This document shows positions 1 through 10,081 of a stretch of 29,052 nt of DNA, one piece after another. Position numbers and translations under genes: made by a program. The notes beneath the pieces are model-generated. The model was given only the letters and a program-made list of their open reading frames with translations. It did no database searches and was not told the origin of the DNA. Positions within the stretch are counted from its first letter, which is position 1. Each line of letters begins with the position of its first letter. Source of the DNA: Spirogloea muscicola (taxonomy: Eukaryota; Streptophyta; Zygnematophyceae; Spirogloeales; Spirogloeaceae); NCBI GenBank assembly GCA_009602725.1, contig WELB01000027.1:1-29052 (forward strand). The letters are read 5' to 3'.

Positions 1-1070
1 GTGGGTGAGTCCACTGGTCCTAGCGGGCCGCAGCTGTTGGGCGACGGTGAACATGGCAGAGTGGCGCTCGTGGAGGCGGAAACCGACCCGGACGGGGATG
101 AGAGCGAACCGGATTCGGGAGACGGTGTGGACATGGCACGCAATCAGGCGGTCATCTCTGCCATGGAAGTCCTATCGGCGGAGGTCCAGCGGCTCAAAGC
201 TGAACGGAACGACCTTTGGCAGGAGTTGGATAAAGCAAAAGAAAGAGTCGGGCAAGCTTCTATGCATTCCCACGAGGCAAGCGAAGTGCGAGCCTCAAAT
301 AGAGGGCTCGCTACTCTAAAACCGGCGAAACCAGATTTCTTCGCTGGCGACGGTGATGTCAGGGCATGGCTTTTCCAGATGGGCCAGTATCTTACACTAT
401 CTAAGGTACCGATGGAGGAGAAACCAATTTTTGCCTCCACTTTTCTACGAGGGAATGCGGTCATCTGGTGGAGATCCATTGTGGAGTCGGAAGGAGGCGA
501 ATCGATACCATGGAATGAGTTTCAGACGAAGCTCAAGGCCCAATTTATGCCCATTGACCCCATCCGCATCGCAAGGGACAAGCTGGCGGTGCTCCGACAA
601 TTTGGATCAGTACAGGAGTATGTCCAGAGATTCCAGACTTTGCTTCTGGAGATCCCCGATGTCAGCGAGGTTGAAAGAAAGGACCGCTTTGTGCGGGGCC
701 TCAGATTCAGCATCAAGAAGGAAGTGGACATCAGGGCACCGGAAACATTCGATGAGATGGTGCGGATGGCTGTCCGGGTGGATGCCCTTTATTCCCAGGT
801 CCGCTCGGAAGAAGCGGAAGCAAGTAGAGCTAGGCCGCCCTGGATCAAGAAAAGCTACAAGGAGTTACAGGGGATGGCTAGGCAGGCGCCCTATACAAGG
901 GGGATACGACCCAATTATTGGATGGGTCCGAGGCTTAGTGGTGACGAGCTTGTCAAACTTCGCAATGAAAACCGGTGCTTCAATTGCAAGGAATCGGGCA
1001 CCTAGCCAGAGAATGCCCCAAGTGGTCAGAGACCGGGAGAACGGAATCGGAAAACGGACCACGTCAGTAG
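1..1070 (+). pseudogene. Retrotransposon Gag (capsid and nucleocapsid), frameshifted
   Basis: The open frame from base 1 carries a coiled-coil stretch (residues about 45-80) and then a retrotransposon Gag core (about 105-260) with the typical aromatic-rich segment AVIWWRSIVES and the QEYVQRFQTLLLEIP region. It ends in the first half of a CCHC zinc knuckle (CFNC) and then meets TAG at 1003-1005. The histidine and last cysteine of the knuckle lie in another frame just downstream (open to the stop at 1068-1070), so one base is missing near 1000. The start lies outside the window or at an internal ATG such as the one at 133. Gag would form the cytoplasmic virus-like particle of the element. Confidence 0.9.
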
Positions 1071-2505
1071 GCGACGGGGCCCCTATTGACGTCAGTGTTG
1101 GAGGAGCAGAACTATCCTTCAACAGAATGGCCCCCTGCGTGGAGTCACAGGACGCTGAAGATACCTCGACGATACAAGGAAGAGCCATCGTGGCTGCACT
1201 AACAAGCTCGTCTCCGAAGGCTGCTGATGATGACCAGCAGACGACTTCGGCTGTGGAGTTAAGTTTTGTGCAAAGGGCTGATTGTGGAAGGGAGAACCCC
1301 ATAAGGCTCAAGGGAGTCTTGATGTGAGAGCCTATAGTGGCTTTGGTGGATAGTGGATCATCTGGCAACTTCGTTTCGGAGGCCTTTGTGAAAGACAAAG
1401 GACTACGTACAGAAGTCAAGGAAGGGAATCACGTAGTGGTTCTTGCCGATGGATCCCGCCACGACAACTCCCTTGCAACGCCGCCAATGAAGCTCACAAT
1501 AGGCCGCCACAAAGAGAACCTCTCATTGGACGTGACAAAGTTGGCGGCTTATGACGTCGTCTTGGGAAAGCCGTGGCTAGCCAAACACAACCCCAACATA
1601 GATTGGTCAAAGGACCAGATCACCTTGGTGGCTAAGGATGGCCAGTCGATTACCTTACCAACAGATGACCCCACAGCTAAGAGGGACAACATTTTGACGG
1701 CCATTCAGCTCAGGAAGGCTTGCGTGAAGGGGGATCCACTGTTTCTGGCACTGGTAAGGACGAGCACGAAGGATGTCGCTCCTCCTAATGAGGAATTTGG
1801 CCATACAGCGCCGGAGGTCAAAGATATAATTGAGGACTTTAAGGACGTCTTTCCGGACGACCTCCCAAAGGTCTTCCACTACAGAGGGCGGTGGATCACG
1901 AAATTGATCTGGAAGATGGCAGCCACCCAACATACCGAGGCATTTACAAAATGTCATTTGAAGAACTCAAGGAGTTGAAGCGGCAACTTGAGGACCTCTT
2001 GGACAAGGGTTTTATTCAACCGTCTAAGTCTCCATATGGAGCTCCTGTCTTATTTTTGAAGAAGAAGGACGGGTCGCTGCGCATGTGTGTGGACTATCGC
2101 GCATTGAACAAACAGACGGTGAAAAACAGATATCCGCTGCCCCGGATAGACGAATTGCTAGACCGATCTCGTGGGGCCCGGCACTTCAGCAAAATTGACC
2201 TTCGGAGCGGCTACAATCAGATCCGCATTGCAGACAAGGACATACCCAAGACCGCATTTCGAACGCGGTATGGGCACTATGAATTTCTCGTGCTCCCATT
2301 CAGCCTCACAAATGCCCCGGCTACTTTTCAAGGCCTTATGAACGAGCTTTTCAAACCTTACTTGGATAAATGTGTGGTGGTATTCCTCGATGACATCCTC
2401 ATTTACTGCAAGACATTGGAGGAACATCGGGAATACTTAAAGAACACGCTGGGAATTCTCAGAAAGCATCAGCTGTATGCTAAATTGTCAAATGCAACTT
2501 CCTGA
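1071..2505 (+). pseudogene. Retrotransposon Pol: protease and reverse transcriptase, broken
   Basis: The protease region (about 1331-1640) shows the active-site motif ALVDSGSSGNFVS and the distal DVVLGKPWLAKHNP motif of retropepsins of the RVP_2 type. A TGA at 1325-1327 lies just before it in the same frame. The frame changes near 1870. From 1891 the reverse transcriptase follows, with the fingers motif [20 protein letters not shown], the [13 protein letters not shown] motif (first catalytic Asp), a slightly altered [13 protein letters not shown] (usually LPFG) and the catalytic FLDDILIY at about 2382-2405. The frame is lost again at about 2487, shortly before the n at 2513. RNase H and integrase are absent. 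As it stands the copy cannot make a working polyprotein. Confidence 0.92.
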
Positions 2506-2512
2506 AAGAAGT

Positions 2513-2513
2513 C
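2513..2513. other. Single n: probable contig join
   Basis: Reverse transcriptase coding sequence ends within a few codons of this n, and unrelated repeat-rich DNA starts directly after it. A contig join with a wrong or unknown gap size explains this better than a single unread base. Confidence 0.6.
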
Positions 2514-2779
2514 NTCCCCATCTCTTAATATACACGCATTTTCCCCCCAGACGCTTGTACTCGGCATTGTTTATATTTCAACAGTTGGCTTATCTTGACC
2601 CATTGCATGCGCTTGGCGCCGACTCCTTTGCTTCGCGACACCAACGCCTCGTCCTAGGGCTTGACGATCCTCATTCTTTACACCACCAGTCAATTCGGCC
2701 GCGCTTTTCTCTTCTGCAGTGGCTGGACCTTCTGCAAACCCTAAACCCCTCTGCAAGGACTTTCGGACCTCGTCCATTC

Positions 2780-4530
2780 TTTTCGGGCTGGCCTTTCACA
2801 GCCCTCGCCCCCTCTGGAAACGCTTACATCTGCAGTGGCTAGCACGGCGGCCATCAATCCTCGGCAGAGACAGCAAGGTGAGCTGCCTGGCTTCAAATGC
2901 CGCCGGGTCGCTTGCCCAGGTATTCAGCATGCAGCTATCCGTTTCCTTCCAAAGCTCCCAGGCTCACCCAGTGCATTTGCGGGCGGGCCGCGCTTTGTTG
3001 CTACTGGGCCTCGTCGGGGTGCCTTTTCCACTCTGCTCATTCTTTCTTTGGGCTGGCTGTTCCAGCCCATATCCTCAATGGGCGAGCCCTTTCTTTTCCA
3101 GCTGCCAGTTACTCCAACTTGCGGCTGCTGACTCGGGGTTACCAAGCTCCCATCCGCTGTGTCTCTTGCATAGCTGTGTGCTTTTGGCGCCTTTCGGCCC
3201 TTTGTACCTTGTCCATTTTTCCTCATTGTACCTTGTCCACTTACATTCCTCTGAAGAAGGAGAACTCGCCCATTGAGGATAGGGGCTGGAAAAAACCAGC
3301 CCAAAAAAAATGAACAAAGGACGAGAAGGGGCCAGGGAAGCACTAAGGAAAAAGCATAACAAGAAACTAAGCAGCTACGAAGCACTCAGTAACCCCTGCT
3401 AAGCAGCCTCAGGTCAGAGAGACTGGGTTCCGGGAAGTGAGTCCCCTGGCCAGAGCCAGAGGCAGCTTCCTTTCAATGGGCGAGCTCTTTCTTTGAACTG
3501 GCCTCTAACAGCCAATGCTGTAGACTGGAATCGCTTTCGCTTTCTGAGCTGGCACAGCCCCCGTCCCCTTTGGCTCACTTTCCACCACCACACTACCACC
3601 AGTCCTCTCCTCGGAACCAGGGCAACCCGCCAATCCCCTCTCCACTGCCGCCGTGGCCATGTGCTCGAGCAGTGGCCCGTGGGCGTGGATCCTTGTCTGG
3701 TCCGGCAGAGCCACCCCCGCCGTGGCCGCCGGCGCCATGGCGGGGGCGGGCCCGCCCGCCCCTGCCTCCGACGCCCGCCCGTGGTCCGGCCAGGACGCGG
3801 CCGTCCGGAGCAAGCCGGTCCCGGTCCCGGTCCTCGCTGGGGCTTCCCCCTCGACCTCTTCTCTGGGCGAGCACTTTCACTCTCTGACATGACATCTTCA
3901 GGCCCCTCTGTAGCTGCTAAACGCTTGTCGGCCCCTCCGAACCCTTGTCAATTCTTTTTGGGCTGGCTTATCACAGCCCTTGCCCCCATTTGGAGTGCCA
4001 CTTCTTTCTCTGATCTGGTTGGGCTGGCCTTGATTTTCACTCTCTCGTTACTCTTACTCCTTGTCCATCTCCCTTGGGCTGGCACACTGCCATCGCCTTC
4101 TTCTGCGATTGCTATTCCGACTTTCGTAGCCCATTCTTGTGGGGCTGCCGTTTCACAGCACTCGCCGCCTTCAAAGCGCTGCTTCTTCAGACAATCATCG
4201 CCTCCTTGAGAATCAGCTTCTCTTTTTCCTCGCTCTCCTCGCTCCGCTCCGGCCCTGACACGCCTGCGTTCTCCCTGATCTTGTCCGTCCCTTCTGGTCT
4301 GGCCCTTCACAACCATCGCCCCGTTGGGAAGAGCTTCTCCTGGACGCTTGGCCCCATCAGACGCGTGAGCCTCGCAGCGTGACTACACTTTCATCTGTCC
4401 TCTCGACGGTTGAGATTGAATCGCTGGACCTCACTGTCGGTCGCGAAACTTGCACCACTCCTCCGTTTCACAGCCATTGCCTGCTGATAAAGTGCATGTT
4501 CTCGGAGTGGCTTCTCGCAGCCACTGCCGC
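2780..4530. repeat. Degenerate interspersed repeat array (GGGCTGGC..CACAGCC unit)
   Basis: A unit of roughly 35-45 bases reading like TTTGGGCTGGC, a short spacer, then CACAGCCCTCGCCCC recurs in diverged form. Clear copies start near 2780, 3045, 3536, 3955, 4073, 4138, 4298 and 4460. Several are linked to a second short motif, TGGGCGAGC followed by a CTTTC tract, near 3085, 3478 and 3864. Spacing is irregular, so this is not a simple satellite. Confidence 0.6.
3044..3315. repeat. Inverted repeat, about 45-base arms
   Basis: The left arm at about 3044-3090 runs from TTTGGGCTGG through CCAGCCC to CCTCAATGGGCGAG. Its reverse complement, with a few mismatches, is at about 3262-3312 (CTCGCCCATTGAGGA through GGGGCTGG to CCAGCCCAAAA). 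The arms are about 170 bases apart. Each arm also contains its own small palindrome, GGGCTGG..CCAGCCC. Confidence 0.7.
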
Positions 4531-5256
4531 GTAGAGAGAGCACCATTTCTCGTCTTCGGAGTACCCACTGCAGTGGGCTTCTCGTTAATTGGGAACGAGA
4601 AGGCGGGGCGCTCACTGCCAAGTGTAGCAGTACGGACGTTACCACTGAGCACTGTATGAGAGTGGGGCTCCGGGCTATTACCACCACAGTGTTGCCTGGC
4701 TGCCTGTGCACGGGCTGGTGATCACCTCCAGCGCCTGCTAAGCTTGCATTGTCGTCCTGTCGCAGCAGAGGTATCATAGTTGACCTCAAGAACTGTGCTC
4801 TTCGCCAAGTTGTGTCAAGGGCAGATTGCCAGCCCCAAAAGATAAGAGAACATGGCTTCCAAATTGACAGCAGAGGCTGTGAAAGGCCAGCCCAAAGGAA
4901 TGGTCAAGGTCAGAAATAGAAAGACATGTGGCAGGGAGTGTGCATGCTTCACTCTACGTGGCGAGACAACACAATCCTCGTTAACGCCTGGACTATCGTT
5001 GACGGGTTTCTCAACGACAAACGGCGTGAGTGAGGCTTACCGATGCCAGGTGCGACCCGTGGCGTTACAAAAAGCAGTTCAAGTGGCAAACAGGCAGCCG
5101 GCCACGCTGGCGGGCGCGGCGCCATGGCGGGCGGCCACCGGGGCAGCCACATTCGCACGCGGAATCAATTTCCCGTCGCTCCGGTCACGGCTTCCTACTG
5201 CGAGAAAATCGGTGGCGGTCACCATGCACGCCAGCAGGGCGCCCGCGGGAGACCTT

Positions 5257-5460
5257 CCAGCTCCATTACCCAACCATGGCCATGGCCATGGCCATGGCCA
5301 TGACCGCCGCCGCCGCCGCGCCGCCGGCGGCGCCGAGGTCCGTGGCCGCCGCCGCCGCCACNAAGCCCCCAGTTCCATTACCGAACCATGACCATGGCCA
5401 TGGCCGTGACCGGCGCCGCCATGGCCGCCGCCGCCGCCGCCGCGCCGGCGGCGGCGCGGG
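5257..5460. repeat. Near-duplicate segments either side of a single n (5362)
   Basis: The segment 5257-5361 and the segment 5369-5460 share the same order of elements: a CCAG[C/T]TCCATTACC[C/G]AACCATG lead-in, then CCATGG repeats, then a GCC-rich run. They sit on either side of the n at 5362. This is either a real tandem duplication or, more likely, two versions of one locus placed end to end by the assembler. The right copy holds the inferred start of the ferritin gene. Confidence 0.6.
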
Positions 5461-8342
5461 GGGGCCCGCCCGGCGCGGGGGCCCGCGCGCGCGGCGGCCA
5501 CGGAGGAGGAGACCAAGGACATCGAGACCGTCACCGCCGGCGCGCTGCCAGGTGCGCCCGGCGCCGCGGTCGTGCAGGCGGCCAGCACAAGAGCGCTCAG
5601 GCTGTCGTCTCCTTGCTCCTCTACTGGTCTACTTGTCCTCACGCGTCCGCTTAGATAGCGGCCAGTGTCAGTATTAAACGACGATGAAAGGCCTCTGATG
5701 GTCAGGTCGCAAGCCAGGTTGTTGGCTTAAACTTGAGGGTGAGACTCCGCAATACCAGGGAAGGTGACCTTCAGTGGGACAGGCTCGCTCAAGTCGTCAG
5801 CCTAGAGCTGGGTTCCCCTTTGCCAGCGGAGGGGAGCATGGTGGGCTCCACGAACCTCCTGAGTGGTGCAGGGAAGTCGCTGGCGAAGCTGGTTATATAC
5901 ACGTGACGAGTAGGATTCCGTAGGTTCTGGAGAAGGCTTAAGGAGGCGCAGTAAAGACGTGATTATCCAAACAACAGTCCTGGCTGTTTATGCAGCTGAA
6001 AGCAGCAGTCACGTGATCTCGTATGGGTTTCTCGGTGGCTTGGGAACAGGGCTGGTGCTCCAGGATGGCCAGTATTTCACGCCCAGGAAGGCACTCGACG
6101 AGGACCATGAGCTGGCGGCGGCGCTACTTTCTGACGAAGACCTGGAGTCATTGGCCAGATATCGCTATGCACCCAGCTGCGAGAAGGCTGTGAACGACTC
6201 AATCAAGTGAGTTTGCTTGGCTTGACAATTGGTGTGTAACTCCTGTGATTCTGAAGCTGGGTGTCGTACTCAAACTTGGAAGTCTGTACCCAAAGCTTGT
6301 CATTGAAGTGTCTGACTTGCCGGCCTGACGGTTGTGCAGCTGAAGCTTGAACTCTCATCTAAGCTTTGTCAGCCACCGATGAGCACGTAGACGGCAAAGT
6401 TGCATGGCAAAGTAGTGGGGCTTGTGACTGTGAAGCATTGCATTGTGGAAGATTGGGCATTAGGTCCTCTTGCTGTCTGCTTCCCTTTGCGGAACACATC
6501 CTCTGTTTGCAGCTGAACGATTTGTACAAGTGGGTTGTGATTGCTGTGAACCGACATTCTCTGAAAGGATGTTTCCTCATTGGTTTTGCCAGCGTTGCCT
6601 ACAACATGTCCTACATCTTCCACTCCATGATGTCATACTACGACAGGGACAATGTTGGACTCCAGGGATTTTCGAAGTGAGTCGAAGATGACAATCTGGA
6701 CAGTTCTGCAAGTATCATTGAGCAACAGCAAAGGTAACAAAGTTCTGTTGCACCTTATGTCTGAAGTCTGTTGCTGAGGTTGTAACAGGTACTTCAAGGA
6801 GCGCAGCGAAAACGAAAGAGAAGAAGCACACCGACTTGTTCGCTACCAGGTGGGTCTCTTGACTTCTTTCGGTCTGCAAGGACTGCAACATACTGGGCGG
6901 ACTTGTGCACTGTGCTTTTCCTTATTTTCTCACAAGCGCCTCTTTTCCTCTCTCTGCATGACACAAGGTCGCCGAGTGCTCTGGATATGTTGACTGCATG
7001 CACTTGTGATTTTAGAACCCTCTCTCCTTTTCCCCCTTTCTTTTCTTCTTGCCTGATGCTGCTTGATGTGTTGTGACACTATTGTGAAGCTTTGTGTTCT
7101 CAGAACCTAAGAGGAGGAAGAGTGGAACTGAGGGCCATTCAGGCTGTGGACAGCGAGTATGACAACCCTAAAAAGGGCGATGCTCTTAATGGTAAGGATA
7201 ACGCGCTGCTCTTTGCGCATCTTTATCTTTGTACTACGGTTGTGGTGCTATAGATCATACGTATGTCAACAGCTGAAGCGTTGCACTCATTCAGTTGGCA
7301 GTGTCAGATTGTGGAGTGCAGACGGAGTGGCTCTGATGGAGCCAAATCAAAATGTTAGAGTACTGTACATGTTTATACTGATTTTGGGAGTGTTTGTAAC
7401 GCTTTTGAAAGGCATGGAGTTGGCGCTGAGGTTGGAGAAGTTGCAGAATGAGAAGTACCTTAGGCTGCACAGGGTGAGTTGGTCATCTGCTTCAGAAAAA
7501 TGTCCGCTGACAAAAACAGAAATTGCTCGCTGGATTTGCACTGCTTTGAGGAGGAATGATCAGAACTTGATGTTGACTCACTTAGGAGACCGTGTAAATA
7601 TGATAACTGCCGGGGCTTGTCATGACTTGCGTGCTGATGTATGCAGGCTGCTGAGGACGTTGTTGACCCAGAGATGTGCGACTTTCTTGTCAAGAACTAC
7701 CTGCACCCTCAGGTACCTGTTTAACTGCCCCTGCCGTTCTCTGACACGCACACACGCCTTGCGTCTTGTTCAGATTTTTGTCTGATCTCTGTACTGCCAT
7801 CATTCAAGGGGGCTCTTTATCGTGTCAGACTTATGCCAAAGAAAATGACATATGAAAGTATCAGGAGGCCAGTTCACAAAGCATTGGTATAATTAGTGGA
7901 TTGCTCCTTGTCCTGTTTTATCTTGCAGGTGGTGAAGATCAGGCGCAGCTCAGAGTATGTGGCAAATCTCCGGCGAGTTGGCCAGGGCCATGGTGAGTTG
8001 GACAAGCAGTGGTAACGAATCGGATGTCATCTGCTCTAAATAAGCCAAGCTGACAATCATGCCTGCATCTGCTGCACTTAGGCTCGGATGTCTTCTGCTC
8101 TAAGTAAGCCAAGCTGACAATTATGCCTGCATCTGCTGCACCTAAGTGCTGCATCAGTGATTGTAATGGTATGAATCGGTGCCACATCTGGCGTGCTGCT
8201 TGGTCCAGATCAGGCATTCAGAGGATCTTATGTGCATGATTTGCTCGTACATTGTCCAGGCACGTGGCACTTTGACCAGATGCTTCTGGAGGGGACTCTT
8301 GGGGTTGATCTTGAGCGTTTTGACCCTTCGGCAGCTGCTTGA
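5388..8342 (+). CDS. FER: Ferritin, plant type, eight confident exons plus inferred transit-peptide exon
   Basis: Ferritin forms a 24-subunit shell that stores iron, in plants and algae usually in the plastid. Exons are 5996-6206, 6593-6676, 6789-6849, 7104-7191, 7412-7473, 7647-7712, 7929-7992 and 8260-8342; all introns are GT-AG and all phases fit. The product matches plant ferritin from ESLARYRY through DRDNV, RGGRVELRAIQ, GMELALRLEKLQNEK and SEYVANLRRVGQGH to WHFDQMLLEG, with a short extra C-terminal tail. The first exon (5388-5551) is inferred: it encodes an Ala/Arg-rich stretch like a transit peptide, its donor phase fits 5996, but it needs one base removed in the G7 run near 5460. Oddities: several ferroxidase-site residues are replaced (Glu27 by Ala, Tyr34 by Phe, Glu61 by Asn, His65 by Glu, human H-chain numbering). 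Family assignment is sure; the 5' end is not. Confidence 0.95.
8021..8148. repeat. Tandem duplication, two 64-base copies
   Basis: Two head-to-tail copies of 64 bases, 8021-8084 and 8085-8148, both starting CGGATGTC[A/T]TCTGCTCTAA and ending TGCATCTGCTGCAC[T/C]TA, differ at only a few positions. They lie inside the last intron of the ferritin gene (7993-8259). Confidence 0.9.
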
Positions 8343-9201
8343 TCGCCCTTTTTCCTGAGGCGGCTTGGCTCACAGATTGAGCCAGCATAGGCCTTGCACG
8401 AAGCTGCCCACTTGCTAGCTTACCTTTTTTGTCCACAATCTGAGATGCTGCTGGGTACTTTTACCCTGTAGCAGCCATCATAGGATTTCAGAGCAGCCTA
8501 ATACTGGTTTAGGCAGTTGTGGCGCGTTGGCTTTGGATAAATCTCGTTGAGGGGACTGTACACATGTTGCAACAAGGATTGCTCTTTTGTATATTTGGTG
8601 TGGTCCTTGTGGTGGCTCTGCGGACGTGCTCAAAGCTGCTCAAGGTTTTCACTGCCCTGCTCTTTTGAGCTTGCAAGTTGGCACTTTAACTGTTGCACTC
8701 AGCATTTGGATGTTGTGATGCTGCTGGAACTCCGTCCATTCCAGAGGTGGCTGACAAAGTAATGTTCGAGTTGAGTAGAGGTAGCACCAAATGATGGATC
8801 ATGGCATTAGAGTTGAATACTGAAGCTTGTGATAGTTGTCTCGGCATCACCCCTCCGCTCTTGCACTCAAGACGACCCCCCTCCCTCCGGGTTAGCGCAG
8901 TTGCTACTACACTTGGCCCTCCCCTTGCTCACTGATACGCTGTTTCGTGTGCCCGTAGGGCAGCTCCTTGCACCACTTAGAGGGTTGAATGCATAACAAA
9001 TTACAGCTCCCAGCTGTAGGCCCTTGCTTCTTTGATCTCGTCACGCCTGAGGTGGGTACCGCACAGAAATCATCTCCATATGTCTTTTTGGGCTCAATTC
9101 GCGCCCCGTCCAAATTTAAGCGGCTGAATGTGCTGGGAGAAGCACATTCGCCGCTCCACCAAGGAGAATGCGTTTATATTAAGAGACGGGGAGGCCATGT
9201 G

Positions 9202-9380
9202 TGGCCAAGTACAAAGGCAAGCACATTGGACAAATGTACGTCACCTGCTGGTAAGCTGACCCGCTCAGTAACCACGAGTCAGCACATAGAGGTCGCTAGC
9301 TGACGCTCGAATACCGGACGGCAATTGACTAGCTCTTGTGCCAGCAGCTAAGGCTCGACCAGCTTTCTGATGCAGAGCAT
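9202..9380. repeat. Dispersed repeat, copy 1 (related to 22199-22380)
   Basis: The stretch begins TGGCCAAGTACAAAGGCAAG and includes CGCTCAGTAACCACGAGTCAGCA and the AGCTCGACCAGCTT-like segment. The same order of elements in the same orientation recurs at 22199-22380, diverged by substitutions and small indels. Confidence 0.75.
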
Positions 9381-9589
9381 ACGCCTGAGCTCGTTGCAGA
9401 CAGGTTGACACTCGACGTCGCAGAAATGACAGATAGGCCTGCCGGCATACCCATCTGGGCTGGGAGCATATCCTCGCGTCGTGCATATCCCAGAATGCAC
9501 CACCAAGGGGGCTTCGTCGTGGTGAGCGACACGTGGCACAAAGCCGGTCGTGGCAGCTTCGTGCATGCCCGGCGACGCCACAGCATGCA

Positions 9590-9660
9590 GAGGGAGGAGA
9601 GAGGGGGAGAGAGGGAGGGAGANGAGAGAGGGAGAGAGAAAGAGAGAGAAGGGGACAGAG
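9590..9660. repeat. GA-rich microsatellite with single n at 9623
   Basis: Imperfect GAGAGG/GAGA tract. The n at 9623 sits in its middle, so the tract length is probably not correctly assembled. Confidence 0.9.
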
Positions 9661-10081
9661 GCCGGCGGGGGCTCGCCTGCAACTCCTGCTCGAGAAGCTC
9701 CCCCCCCCAATCCCCCTCCGAACTCTCACCCGCGCCGGCGCTCGGCGCTCCCGGCCCTGCGCGCCCGCGGCGGCGGCGGCGGCGGCGGCATAGGCGGGCT
9801 GGTCGACCAGCCAGCGCCGTGCCCCGCGTCTGTTGCTGGCGCTCAGTGATCGCGCGCTTCTGCGGCTTTTGTTGACGTGCCAATCCATGCCCTGGCTGCA
9901 TTGCCGTCCCACGCCTGCAGATTGCTTGCAGCTACGATGGCGGAGTAGCCGCACGCCCGTCGGACAAAATGATGGCATGGCGGTAATGCTCGTTGGTCTA
10001 AGGCTGAGTATGTAGCGCAGTCACAGGTGCACAGGGCAATCCAATTTGAATACAGCTCGGGACGTGCTGTGGAGACGCGAC

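Larger units (their letters stand above)
1..2512 (+). mobile_element. Ty3/gypsy LTR retrotransposon, internal fragment
   Basis: The order gag, zinc knuckle, aspartic protease, reverse transcriptase on one strand is that of a Ty3/gypsy element. The left LTR lies outside the window. The right side stops at the n at position 2513, after which no RNase H, integrase or LTR is seen, so the element is truncated there either biologically or by a contig join. The reading frame changes near 1000, again between about 1023 and 1090, near 1870 and near 2487, and a TGA interrupts it at 1325-1327. Without an integrase the lineage (chromovirus or other) cannot be told. Confidence 0.93.
2514..5230. other. Gene-poor repeat-rich region
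   Basis: I see no gene here. Open frames exist on both strands but are short, overlapping and low in complexity, and none shows a known domain. The region holds the degenerate GGGCTGG/CACAGCC array, the inverted repeat at 3044-3315 and a GC-rich island at about 3640-3850. The part from 4560 to 5230 shows nothing I recognise; it may include promoter or 5' sequence of the ferritin gene downstream. Confidence 0.5.
8343..10081. other. Intergenic region, no supported gene
   Basis: This holds the ferritin 3' flank, one copy of a dispersed repeat (9202-9380), a GA microsatellite containing an n, and a GCG-repeat run near 9768-9789. A long minus-strand frame at 9265-9978 exists but is mostly translated repeats. 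Confidence 0.5.

Noticed and set aside
5655-5675. CAGTGT in the ferritin 5' region as a possible animal-type iron-responsive element
   Set aside because: The flanks do not pair into the required stem, and plant-type ferritins are not regulated this way.
8894-8910. A-box-like sequence TAGCGCAGTTG suggesting a tRNA
   Set aside because: No B box or cloverleaf follows within tRNA distance.
9265-9978. Minus-strand open frame of 237 codons
   Set aside because: Most of it is translated GA and GCC repeats and it runs into the dispersed repeat; it spans an n and shows no domain.
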